The notes under the pieces were generated by a model. The model saw only the letters and a list, made by a program, of their open reading frames with translations, was not told the origin of the DNA and searched no databases. Both the position numbers and the translations under genes were made by a program. This document shows, one piece after another, positions 1 through 6,597 of a DNA stretch of 9,630 bases; positions within the stretch are counted from its first letter, which is position 1, and the number at the start of each line of letters is the position of its first letter. This DNA is from Elusimicrobia bacterium RBG_16_66_12 (lineage in GTDB: Bacteria; Elusimicrobiota; Elusimicrobia; UBA1565; UBA9628): assembly GCA_001800005.1 (NCBI GenBank), contig MGUL01000178.1, positions 558 to 10,187 of the forward strand. The letters run 5' to 3'.

Positions 1-465
1 GGCACGGGAGGTCTCGGCCGCCAGCCTCTCGCGCAGGCTCTGGAGGGCCTCCTCGAGCGCGCGCCGCTCCTCCTCGTGGCGGGCCTGGCGCAGTTCGAGG
101 GTCTTGCGGGCCGCCTCCAGCTTCTGCTGCGCGTCCAGCGCGCCGGTCAGGGAGCGCTCGTCCTCTCCCTCGGTCCGCGCGCGCAGCTCGGAGACCTCAC
201 TCTCGAGCGCGGCCGCTCGCGCGCGCAGCGCGCGCAGCGCCTCGTCCTTGGCCGACACCGCCTGCTGCCAGGTCGCCTCGCTCTGGCGCTGCTGGCGCTT
301 GAGGAGCCCGACCGTCTCCCAGGCGGCCTCCGCGCCGGCGAGCGCGCCGGCCGGCGCGCTCGCGAGGACGGCCTGGACCGACGACGGCTCGGCCGAGCCG
401 GAGCCCACGCGGGCCCAGAGCCGGTCGATCTCGCGGCTCAAGTCGTCGGGAGTCGATTCCGCCAC
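1..465 (-). CDS. Coiled-coil protein of unknown function (N-terminal part, cut by window edge)
   Basis: This frame is open from a GTG at 465 to the left edge, giving 155 residues with no stop. The GTG is the only plausible start, because the same frame has a stop at 508-510 and no other start codon lies between. The protein has no signal peptide or membrane segment, so it is probably cytosolic. Residues 1-20 form a polar helix-like segment (DLSREIDRLWARV). A linker rich in Ala, Gly and Ser follows, to about 48. From about residue 50 to the cut end it is a continuous Ala/Glu/Arg/Leu/Gln helix with heptad character, typical of a long coiled coil. The gene lies 45 bp downstream of the outer-membrane barrel gene on the same strand, so co-transcription is possible, but it also has its own TATACT hexamer 6 nt before the GTG and no Shine-Dalgarno sequence. 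I do not recognise the family; coiled coils give misleading similarity, so no function is assigned. The gene itself is well supported by its long open frame and by its spacing from its neighbour. Confidence 0.7.
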   Translation of the reverse strand, partial: MAESTPDDLSREIDRLWARVGSGSAEPSSVQAVLASAPAGALAGAEAAWETVGLLKRQQRQSEATWQQAVSAKDEALRALRARAAALESEVSELRARTEGEDERSLTGALDAQQKLEAARKTLELRQARHEEERRALEEALQSLRERLAAETSRA

Positions 466-471
466 GGGTCC

Positions 472-477
472 AGTATA
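472..477 (-). promoter_or_regulatory. Candidate -10 box (TATACT) for a leaderless transcript
   Basis: On the minus strand TATACT is followed by six bases (GGACCC) and then the GTG start at 465. With the usual 6-7 nt from -10 box to transcription start, the RNA would begin at or next to the GTG, which fits a leaderless mRNA and the lack of any Shine-Dalgarno sequence. No recognisable -35 element (TTGACA-like) stands about 17 nt upstream, so this rests on the -10 match and the spacing alone. The alternative is read-through from the gene upstream, 45 bp away. Confidence 0.4.
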
Positions 478-510
478 GGGGTTCGAGCGCGCGGCGTGGT
501 GACGGAATTA

Positions 511-1872
511 TTAACGGGCCTGCTGAAGGCGGCGCAGTTCCCGGCTGGCGTCGCCCAGGTCCGCGCCGGCGTCCTTGTATTCGATCAGCAGGCGCTGGAC
601 GCGCTCCAGCAGCGCGGCGTCGGGCGCGCCGCCGAGCTTCGCCTTCTGGTAGGAGCCCCAGTCCTCCTGGAAGAGCTGGGCCTTGGTCTTGGCCGCGTTG
701 CGCGAGTGCTCTTCCTTCAGCCGCGCGAAGGTCTCGGCCGCCTTCTTCTGCCGGGCCTCGAGCTCCGCCAGGCGGCGGCGCGCCTCATCCTCGGAGGCGC
801 TCTTGCCGGCCAGCGATTCGCGCAAGGCGGACATCTCCGTCTGCAGGCGGTTGATCTCCGAAGCGAGCTTCCACTGCTTGACCGCGCTCGCGTCGAGGGC
901 CTTGTTCAGGTCCCGGCGAGTCTTCATCTCCGCCTCGAGCAGGCGCTCGTACTCGGCCTCGGGGTCCGAGCGGCCGAAGCGCAGCGCGAGCGTGAGGCCG
1001 TGGCCGAAGCGCGCGCCGCCGGACATGGGGACGGTCATCGCGTAGTCCAGCCGTCCGCCCCCGTTCTTCCAGCCGAAGCCCCAGTGCCAGGTCCGGGCGC
1101 GGTCGCCCAGGGACATGCCGGAGCGCGCAGCGATTGACCCCGCGCGGGCCGTCGCCCACCAGCGCTCGAAGCCCGCGGCGAAGGTGATCGACTTCCCCTG
1201 CCCCGCCGAGGGCTCGCGGACGGTCGCGTCGGCCGCGAGCAGGGCGCCGCGCACCGCCTCGGCCGCTCCGACCTTAAGGGCCAGGGGCGCCCGGTCCGAG
1301 TAGCGGCCGGACCTGAACTTTGCCCCGCCGAGATTGATGAGCGAGGCGCCCGCGGAGCGCTTCGCGCCGAAGCGCCAGAGCGCGCCCAAGTCGACCGCGG
1401 GCTTCGTCCCCGTCGCGCCGCCGGATTCGAGGGAGCTCGAGAGGAGCTTGAGGCCTCCCCCGAAATCCAGCCCCCCGCCCTCGGTCTCGCGCAGGCCGCG
1501 CGTGCCGTAAAAGAGGCCGATCTCGCGGTCGCGGGCCGCGCCCGTGCGGCGGTCGTAGCGCACGTCGAAGCCGAACGCCCCGTTGAAGATCTCCTGGCGG
1601 ACCGGCACGGCGGCCGCCGCGCGGGTGGCGTCCCGGTCGATCTCGCCGGCCGGCGAGTGGAAGCTCCTCAGATAGGACGCGGCGGCCTCCAGGGCGGGCG
1701 CGTGGCCGAGGGCGGCCGGGTTGTAGGCGAGCGCCGAGACCTCGTCGTGCACGGCCGTGAAGCAGCCGCCCATCGCGGCGTCGCGCGCGCCGAACGGCGC
1801 GTCGTCGAAGGCGGCGGACGCGGGCCCCGCGCCGAGCGCCAGAGCGAGGAGTCCGGCGGCGGCTCGTCCCAT
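511..1872 (-). CDS. PorV/UPF0164-like outer-membrane barrel protein with C-terminal coiled coil
   Basis: A 453-residue secreted protein. Residues 1-20 are a signal peptide: short n-region with one Arg, a Leu/Ala core, and cleavage after ASA. Residues 28-56 (GARDAAMGGCFTAV, then SALAYNPAALG) match the N-terminal signature of the PorV/PorQ/TraF-like outer-membrane family, where a conserved Gly-Met-Gly stretch is followed by an NPAxL motif. Residues about 60-301 alternate short amphipathic strands with Gly-rich turns, as expected for a beta barrel, and end in a strand with LTLALRFGR. From about 303 to 400 there is a charged coiled coil, then a helical tail (WGSYQKAKL, LLIEYKDAGADLG) to the C-terminus. 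The coiled coil is probably periplasmic by position after the last strand. The start is the ATG at 1872; the frame stays open upstream, but a TATAAT box lies just before this ATG and the signal peptide begins exactly there. The specific role is unknown: PorV in Bacteroidota serves type IX secretion, but no type IX gene is seen here and other family members act in transport or assembly. Confidence 0.75.
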   Translation of the reverse strand: MGRAAAGLLALALGAGPASAAFDDAPFGARDAAMGGCFTAVHDEVSALAYNPAALGHAPALEAAASYLRSFHSPAGEIDRDATRAAAAVPVRQEIFNGAFGFDVRYDRRTGAARDREIGLFYGTRGLRETEGGGLDFGGGLKLLSSSLESGGATGTKPAVDLGALWRFGAKRSAGASLINLGGAKFRSGRYSDRAPLALKVGAAEAVRGALLAADATVREPSAGQGKSITFAAGFERWWATARAGSIAARSGMSLGDRARTWHWGFGWKNGGGRLDYAMTVPMSGGARFGHGLTLALRFGRSDPEAEYERLLEAEMKTRRDLNKALDASAVKQWKLASEINRLQTEMSALRESLAGKSASEDEARRRLAELEARQKKAAETFARLKEEHSRNAAKTKAQLFQEDWGSYQKAKLGGAPDAALLERVQRLLIEYKDAGADLGDASRELRRLQQAR

Positions 1873-1878
1873 GGGGGA

Positions 1879-1885
1879 TATTATA
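1879..1885. promoter_or_regulatory. Overlapping divergent -10 boxes between the barrel protein and the glycosyltransferase
   Basis: The AT-only heptamer here reads TATTAT (1879-1884) on the plus strand and a perfect TATAAT (1885-1880) on the minus strand, in otherwise very GC-rich sequence. The minus box is 7 nt before the ATG at 1872, so that transcript would be leaderless. The plus box is 13 nt before the GTG at 1898, leaving a leader of about 6-8 nt at most. Neither start has a Shine-Dalgarno sequence. No convincing -35 hexamer is visible on either side. RNA polymerase could not occupy both boxes at once, so the two genes may compete for initiation. The minus-strand consensus match and spacing are seen directly; promoter activity is inferred. 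Confidence 0.55.
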
Positions 1886-1897
1886 GACTGTCTGCGG

Positions 1898-3478
1898 GTG
1901 GATTCGAGCAGCCGAAAACGATTCTCCGTCGACCCCGTCCTGGCGGCGGTCCTGGTCGTCGCCGCCGTCCTCCTTTTCTGGGGGCTCGGCGGCCGCGACT
2001 TGTGGCAGGACGAGGCCGAGACGGCCATGCTGGCCAAGAACATCCTGCGCTTCAAGCGGCCGGTCGTCTTCGACGGGATCAACCTGGTCTCGAGCGAGGC
2101 CGGCAAGGATTTCGGCCCGGATCTGGTTTGGCGGTGGTCTCCCTGGCTCCAGTTCTATCTCGCGGCCGCTTCGATGGCCCTGTTCGGCCTCCACACCGCG
2201 GCCGCCCGGCTGCCGTCCGCCCTCCTCGGGCTTCTGTGCCTGCCGCTGACGTTCTATTTCGCGCGCCGGACCTTCGGCTCGCTCGCCCTCGCGCGCCTGA
2301 GCGCGATCCTCCTGGGCCTCTCGACGCCCTTCCTCCTGCACTGCCGCCAAGCGCGTTGGTACGCGTTGGCCTACGCGCTCGTGCTCGGCCTCTTCATCTC
2401 CCTCTTCGAGCTGGAGCGCCGTCCGAAAGCCGCCCCCCTCGCGCTGGCTCTGAGCGCGGTCCTTCTTTTCTACACGAATTATCTCGTCGCGATCGGCCTG
2501 CTGGCCGCCCTCTGCGCCGCCGTCCCGATCCTCAAGCCCGGCAGGCCGTTCCTGAAAAGGCTCTTCCTGGCGCTCGGCGCGACCGCGCTCGGCGTCATCC
2601 CGGGCCTGCGCTTCTTCGACGTCCTCGGCAAGGCCGGGAATTTCTCGCCCGCGCATGCCGTCACGCTTTTCGCGCAGTATTGCGGCCTATTCTTCACCCA
2701 GCTTCTCCCGCTGCCGATGCTCGCCCTTCTTCTGTGGGCGCTGCTGCGGCGCGGCTCCTCCGCGAGCCTGGACCCGGCCCGCAGGAGGCGGGCTCTGTTC
2801 CTTCTGGCCTGCGCCGGCTTCTACGTCTGCTACCTCTCGCTGGTCCCCTGGCTGATGCTGCGCTACCTCGCCGTGCTCCTGCCCCTCTGCGCGGTCCTGC
2901 TGGCGCTGGCGCTGGAAGGGGTCCTCGGCGAGCATCGTTTCTGGGGCGCCGCGCTGGCGCTCACCCTCGTCGGCACCGACGCCCTGCACCGCCTGCCGCT
3001 GGGCGCGGTCGACTCCCCCGCGACGAGGCTGCGGGACAGGTATGCGCGGGTCGGCCCCGTCAGCTCCCCCCTGGCGGGCTTCCTCCGCGAGGTCACCCAC
3101 GAGTTCGACGACTGCTCCCGCGTCCTCGTGAATCATCTGAAGGCGAACGCGCGGAGCGCGGACACGGTGCTGGTCACCTATGGGGACGCCCCGCTCCAGT
3201 TCTACACCGGTCTCAAGGTCGTCGGCGCCTTCCAGGGGCAGAAGCTCGGCGACCGGCCGGACTGGATCGTGATCCGTTCCATCTTCGTCGACCGCAGGCC
3301 GGGCCGGGACGTCGACGTGCTGCGGTTCATCATGCGGCGCATCGACTTTCGCCGCTATGTGAAAGTCGACCTCCGCTGCCGCGATTTCATGCTCGGCAAC
3401 TGCCCCGAGCCGCTGCTCCACCTGTTCGAGGCCCCGCCGGAGGGCCGGGGGCTGACGGTCTTCAAACTGGCCGGCTGA
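1898..3478 (+). CDS. GT39/PMT-like multi-pass membrane glycosyltransferase
   Basis: A 526-residue integral membrane protein of the GT-C fold (dolichyl-phosphate-mannose/ArnT-like) class, which transfers a sugar from a polyprenyl-phosphate carrier on the outer face of the inner membrane. A short basic N-terminus (SSSRKRF) leads into the first membrane helix, residues about 14-30. The first external loop then carries the class-typical acidic pair D38-E39 within LWQDEAETAMLAKNIL. A loop with WRWSPWLQFYLAAASMALFG, a helix pair with RLPSALLGLLCL, a CRQARWYALAYA segment and a later PWLMLRYLAVLLPL helix are all typical of the family. From about residue 355 to the end the protein is soluble, probably periplasmic (VLVTYGDAPLQFYTGLKVV). 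GTG 1898 is chosen as the start because the only earlier nearby candidate, ATG 1871, lies upstream of and overlaps the promoter region. The gene is divergent from the barrel gene and convergent with the TPR protein gene, so it is a single-gene transcript. Donor and acceptor are unknown. Confidence 0.8.
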   Translation: MDSSSRKRFSVDPVLAAVLVVAAVLLFWGLGGRDLWQDEAETAMLAKNILRFKRPVVFDGINLVSSEAGKDFGPDLVWRWSPWLQFYLAAASMALFGLHTAAARLPSALLGLLCLPLTFYFARRTFGSLALARLSAILLGLSTPFLLHCRQARWYALAYALVLGLFISLFELERRPKAAPLALALSAVLLFYTNYLVAIGLLAALCAAVPILKPGRPFLKRLFLALGATALGVIPGLRFFDVLGKAGNFSPAHAVTLFAQYCGLFFTQLLPLPMLALLLWALLRRGSSASLDPARRRRALFLLACAGFYVCYLSLVPWLMLRYLAVLLPLCAVLLALALEGVLGEHRFWGAALALTLVGTDALHRLPLGAVDSPATRLRDRYARVGPVSSPLAGFLREVTHEFDDCSRVLVNHLKANARSADTVLVTYGDAPLQFYTGLKVVGAFQGQKLGDRPDWIVIRSIFVDRRPGRDVDVLRFIMRRIDFRRYVKVDLRCRDFMLGNCPEPLLHLFEAPPEGRGLTVFKLAG

Positions 3479-3492
3479 CGGGGCCCCTCAGC
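3474..3492. terminator. Inverted repeat across the two convergent stop codons
   Basis: The arms GCTGA-C-GGGG and CCCC-TCAGC pair over nine positions with a single unpaired C at 3479. The centre is the palindrome GGGGCCCC, so a real RNA hairpin would open a few central bases as its loop. The TGA stop of the plus-strand gene (3476-3478) and the TGA stop of the minus-strand gene (3490-3488) each lie inside an arm. No T-run follows on either strand, so this is not a classical intrinsic terminator; it may be a weak bidirectional terminator, a 3' end stabiliser, or a chance structure in GC-rich DNA. Confidence 0.4.
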
Positions 3493-5056
3493 GGCGGCGT
3501 TCGCCGTCCCGGATACGCAGGACGAGCTCCCGGTTCCGCGCGGCCTTGACGTAGCTCGGGTCGGCCCGCAGCGCGGCCGCGAAGAGGTCCAGCGCCTCAT
3601 CGTAACGCTTTCGGCCGGCGCTGATGAGGGCGAGGTTGTTGTAAGGATCCGGCTGACGAGGGTCGCAGGACAGGGCCTGGCGAAACTGCGCCTCGGCCTC
3701 GTCCAGGCGCCCCGATTTGAGCAGGACGGCGCCGAGGTTGTTGCGGGCGGCGGCGTAGCGGGGCCTGAGCCGCAGGGCCAGGCGGTACTGCTCGAGGGCC
3801 TCCTCGGTCCGGCCTTTCGCGGCCAGGACGAGGCCGAGGTTGTTTCTCGCCACGGTCTGTCCCGGATCCTGCGCCAGAATCCGGAGGTATAGGGACTCGG
3901 AGTCGCGCCAATAGGCGAGCTGGCGCCGGGTCAGGCCGGCCAGAACGATAAGCAGGGCGCAGGCTCCCGCCGCGACGGCGCGCCGACGCGAAGGCGACCG
4001 GCCCATGAGCCGCAGCAGGACGCCCGCGGCCAGCAGGCTCCAGACCAGGCCGGGGAGATAGGAGTAGCGATCCGCCGCGAGCTGGCTTCCGTACTTGACG
4101 GCGCCCAGGACCGGGGCCAGGATGACGACATAGGCCAGCCAGGAGGCCCAGAACGCGGGCCAGCGCCGACGCAGGCCGTAGGCGGTCGCGGCCAAGGCGA
4201 GACTCGCGGCCGCGGCGCTCAGGTAGAGGGGCCCGAGCGGGTCGAAGTGCAGGAGGCGTTCATACATGGGTGCTAGTCCCGCGGGCCAGGCGGTCTTGAC
4301 CAGGTAGAAGGAGTGGGCATAGGCCGCTTGGGCCAATCGCTTCAAGGGGCCGAAGACCTCGGCCGAAGCCGTGGCGCCGGCCAAAACCTGACCGCGCCAA
4401 GCCAGCGCGGCGGCCGCGATCGCGGGCAGGACATAGGGAAGCTTCTCCTTCCATCGCGGGCCGCGCCGCAGGACATGGACGTCGAGGATCACCAGGACCA
4501 GGGGCAGACCGATGCCCATGGGCTTGGCCAGGAGGGACAGGCAATAGAAGATGAAGGCCGGGCGCCCGCGGGCGCGCAGATGGCTGAGGAGGGCGCACAA
4601 GAAGAAAGTCCCGCTCAGGAGGTCCCGCCGGGCCGCGGCCCAGGCCACCGGCTCCACGCGCAGCGGATGCAGGGCGAAGAAAAGCGCTCCGGCGGCGGCG
4701 GCGAGATCGAGAGACGCGGCATCGGCCTCGGTCCGCGCGAGGCCCAAGAGCCGGCGCCCCAGGAGGAAGACCAGCGCGGCATTGGCGCAATGGATCAGGA
4801 GGCTGGTCAGATGGAAGCCCGCGGGGTTCATGCCCCAGAGGAGGTGATCGACGGCGTAGCTCAGCCACACGACGGGCTGGTAGGGACCATGGTGGAAGGT
4901 GGTGGCCATCCAGCGCAGCTGGGTCCAGCCCAGCCCGCGAAACGAGAGGTTCTGGTAGAGGAAGACGTCGTCATCCCAGCTCACGAACTGGTGCGTGAGG
5001 GTCGGAAGGAACACGAAGAAAACGACCGCAAAGACGGCGAGCGCCTTCGGCCTCAT
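3488..5056 (-). CDS. TMTC-like membrane protein with GT-C core and C-terminal TPR repeats
   Basis: A 522-residue protein made of a multi-pass membrane part (about 1-375) followed by tetratricopeptide repeats. After the first helix (5-20) comes the acidic loop motif FVSWDDDVFLYQN (W27, D28, D29), which corresponds to the catalytic-loop acidic residues of GT-C enzymes. The family hallmarks HPLRVEPVAWAAARRDLLSG (130-149) and LAADRYSYLPGL (326-337) are both present; they are shared with eukaryotic TMTC O-mannosyltransferases and many bacterial homologues. Three TPRs follow at about 399-432, 433-466 and 467-500, with the usual NNLGxxL and Ala/Leu spacing, then a basic tail. By analogy with TMTC proteins, whose TPRs are lumenal, the repeats would be periplasmic and could hold a protein acceptor. 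The ATG overlaps the stop of the upstream glycosyltransferase gene by 4 nt (ATGA), which indicates translational coupling. It is the last gene of the minus-strand run. Enzyme activity is inferred from family motifs; substrate unknown. Confidence 0.8.
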   Translation of the reverse strand: MRPKALAVFAVVFFVFLPTLTHQFVSWDDDVFLYQNLSFRGLGWTQLRWMATTFHHGPYQPVVWLSYAVDHLLWGMNPAGFHLTSLLIHCANAALVFLLGRRLLGLARTEADAASLDLAAAAGALFFALHPLRVEPVAWAAARRDLLSGTFFLCALLSHLRARGRPAFIFYCLSLLAKPMGIGLPLVLVILDVHVLRRGPRWKEKLPYVLPAIAAAALAWRGQVLAGATASAEVFGPLKRLAQAAYAHSFYLVKTAWPAGLAPMYERLLHFDPLGPLYLSAAAASLALAATAYGLRRRWPAFWASWLAYVVILAPVLGAVKYGSQLAADRYSYLPGLVWSLLAAGVLLRLMGRSPSRRRAVAAGACALLIVLAGLTRRQLAYWRDSESLYLRILAQDPGQTVARNNLGLVLAAKGRTEEALEQYRLALRLRPRYAAARNNLGAVLLKSGRLDEAEAQFRQALSCDPRQPDPYNNLALISAGRKRYDEALDLFAAALRADPSYVKAARNRELVLRIRDGERRR

Positions 5057-6597
5057 CCCTTCCTCTCCCAGACCGCGAGGGAGCCCCAGATGAGCCGGTC
5101 ATACCACATGGGCGACCGCCGCCAGAGGCGCCGGGCTTCCTCGCCGGTGCGCAGGACGGGACGCCCCTGCCGTCCGGTCTCCATCACCGCGACCAGGCGG
5201 TAGTCTTCCAGGATGGCGCGCATTTCGGAGAAGATGCCCAGCGGCGCGCGCACGGAGGCCAAGAACGAGGTGTGGGCGAACACGGTCACGATGTGCTTGG
5301 GGTTGCTCTCCCGTATCTGCTGGAGCGCCTCCCGCTGGCGCCGGGCGGTGTCCGGATAAGGGCGGAAAAGGGGATAGAGGTAGATGTAGCGGGTGGCACT
5401 CCGGCGGCGGGCCAGGTAGAGAATCTGCGCTTCGGAGCCGAAGACGAGCACCCGGTCCCGCTCGGCGCTGTTCTGCGCGATGAGCCGGGCGACGGCGGCC
5501 GATTCCGGGAAGGGGTTGGCTTGGTAGATCCGCCGGCACTTCTCCTCCGGCGAGCCGGGGGCGTAATACCAGGAACCGGCCAGCACGCCGCAGAGGACCG
5601 CGGCCCCGGCCAAAGCGGCGCTCGCCCAGCGCCGCCGTCCTGCGAACGACTGCACGGCCGAACCGGCGAGCACGGCCGCGGCGGGGACGACCTGCAGGAA
5701 GTAGTGCGGCCGGAAGAAGCCGCCGAAGCAGGCCCCCAGGAAGGAGAAGGCGAGCCAGGCGAGGGCGAGACGGACGGCGGGACCGGCGGGTCGGACCAGG
5801 GCGGCGAGGGCCAGAAGATGGAAGGGCCAGAGAGACCCCAGCGTCGAGGTGAACGTCTTCCAGAAGTTCCCGGGGTAGGAGGAGAGAGGGATGTCCCCCG
5901 AGTAGCGGAGGTTGTAGCCGATCACGCATTCGTAGAACTCTTTCCAGGCGCCGGCGGCCAGGAAATAGGCCGCGACCGGGACGAGGACGGCGGCGACTCC
6001 TCCGAAGAACGCGGCGACCAGGAGCCCCTTGCGCCGGGACCAGGCGATCAGACCCAGATGAAAGAGCGCGTTCGTCAAGGCGACCTGCTTGAACAGCAGG
6101 CCCAGGCCGGAGAGCGCGCCGCAGGCCAGGGCCCAGCGCCAGGAGCCGCGCTCGCGCGCCAGCAGCGCGGCCAGGAACGCCGCGGTCAGGGGCGCGATCA
6201 TGAAGATCTCGGCGTTGGCGGCGTTGCCCAGGAGGCTGTGGTCCGCGGTCAGGAAGGCGCAGAACGCCCCGGCCGCGAAGCCGGCCGGCCCGCCGAAGAG
6301 CTTGCGCCCCAGCAGGAAGGCCAGGCAGATCGTCATCAGGGTGTAGACCTGGGCGCCCCAATGGATGGCGGCCGGGCTCTCTCCCGCGAGACGCTGGATG
6401 AGGGCATAGGCGACGAAGGCCCCGGGCGGTTTCTGATCGAAGCTGGCCTTGTAGGGGACTTCCCCCATCAGCCACCGCTGCGCGATGTAGGCGTACTCCC
6501 CTTCGTCGCGTTCCAAGGGAATGGACGCGACGGGCCAGCGCAGGATCAGTCCCAGGAAAAGGACCGCGGCAAGACCGGCCCAGGTCCGGGATGTCAC
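5053..6597 (-). CDS. GT39/ArnT-like membrane glycosyltransferase
   Basis: A 514-residue multi-pass membrane protein of the PMT_2/GT39 type, expected to use a polyprenyl-phosphate sugar donor at the outer face of the inner membrane. After a first helix at about 7-22, the first loop has LERDEGEYAYIAQRWL, with the acidic pair D31-E32, followed by FDQKPPGAFVAY (53-64), a very typical family pair of motifs. A later GGFFRPHYFLQVVPAAAVLAG segment also matches the family. The last 160 or so residues are soluble (RVLVFGSEAQILYLARRR, YIYLYPLF). The start is taken as GTG 6597, which overlaps the tsaD stop by 4 nt (GTGA), the same arrangement as at two other junctions in the run; TTG 6603, two codons upstream, is possible. 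No strong Shine-Dalgarno sequence decides between them. It is followed by the TPR protein with a 4-nt overlap, so the two probably act in the same envelope glycosylation process (inference). Sugar and acceptor cannot be told from sequence. Confidence 0.85.
   Translation of the reverse strand: MTSRTWAGLAAVLFLGLILRWPVASIPLERDEGEYAYIAQRWLMGEVPYKASFDQKPPGAFVAYALIQRLAGESPAAIHWGAQVYTLMTICLAFLLGRKLFGGPAGFAAGAFCAFLTADHSLLGNAANAEIFMIAPLTAAFLAALLARERGSWRWALACGALSGLGLLFKQVALTNALFHLGLIAWSRRKGLLVAAFFGGVAAVLVPVAAYFLAAGAWKEFYECVIGYNLRYSGDIPLSSYPGNFWKTFTSTLGSLWPFHLLALAALVRPAGPAVRLALAWLAFSFLGACFGGFFRPHYFLQVVPAAAVLAGSAVQSFAGRRRWASAALAGAAVLCGVLAGSWYYAPGSPEEKCRRIYQANPFPESAAVARLIAQNSAERDRVLVFGSEAQILYLARRRSATRYIYLYPLFRPYPDTARRQREALQQIRESNPKHIVTVFAHTSFLASVRAPLGIFSEMRAILEDYRLVAVMETGRQGRPVLRTGEEARRLWRRSPMWYDRLIWGSLAVWERKG
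5061..5067 (-). promoter_or_regulatory. Ribosome binding site (GAGAGGA) of the TPR membrane protein
   Basis: The minus-strand purine run GAGAGGAAGGG directly precedes the ATG at 5056, with AGGA four bases from it. It lies inside the last codons of the upstream glycosyltransferase gene, which supports coupled translation and the choice of this ATG. Confidence 0.45.

Noticed and set aside
466..510. Terminator between the barrel gene and the coiled-coil gene
   Set aside because: No inverted repeat with a T-run is visible in these 45 bases.
1871..1897. ATG at 1871 as start of the plus-strand glycosyltransferase, sharing the palindrome CCCATGGG with the start of the divergent gene
   Set aside because: An appealing coincidence, but this ATG is upstream of the plus-strand -10 box and has no ribosome binding site; GTG 1898 gives a sensible N-terminus.
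1873..2106. Upstream extension of the barrel protein by 78 residues to an ATG at 2106
   Set aside because: The extension would overlap the glycosyltransferase gene and bury the signal peptide, and a TATAAT box lies just before the ATG at 1872.
1657..3549. A 630-residue plus-strand open frame across the divergent region and the glycosyltransferase
   Set aside because: Composition is dominated by Arg, Gly, Pro and Ala with no domain, and it shadows two well-supported genes in other frames; long empty frames are expected at this G+C.
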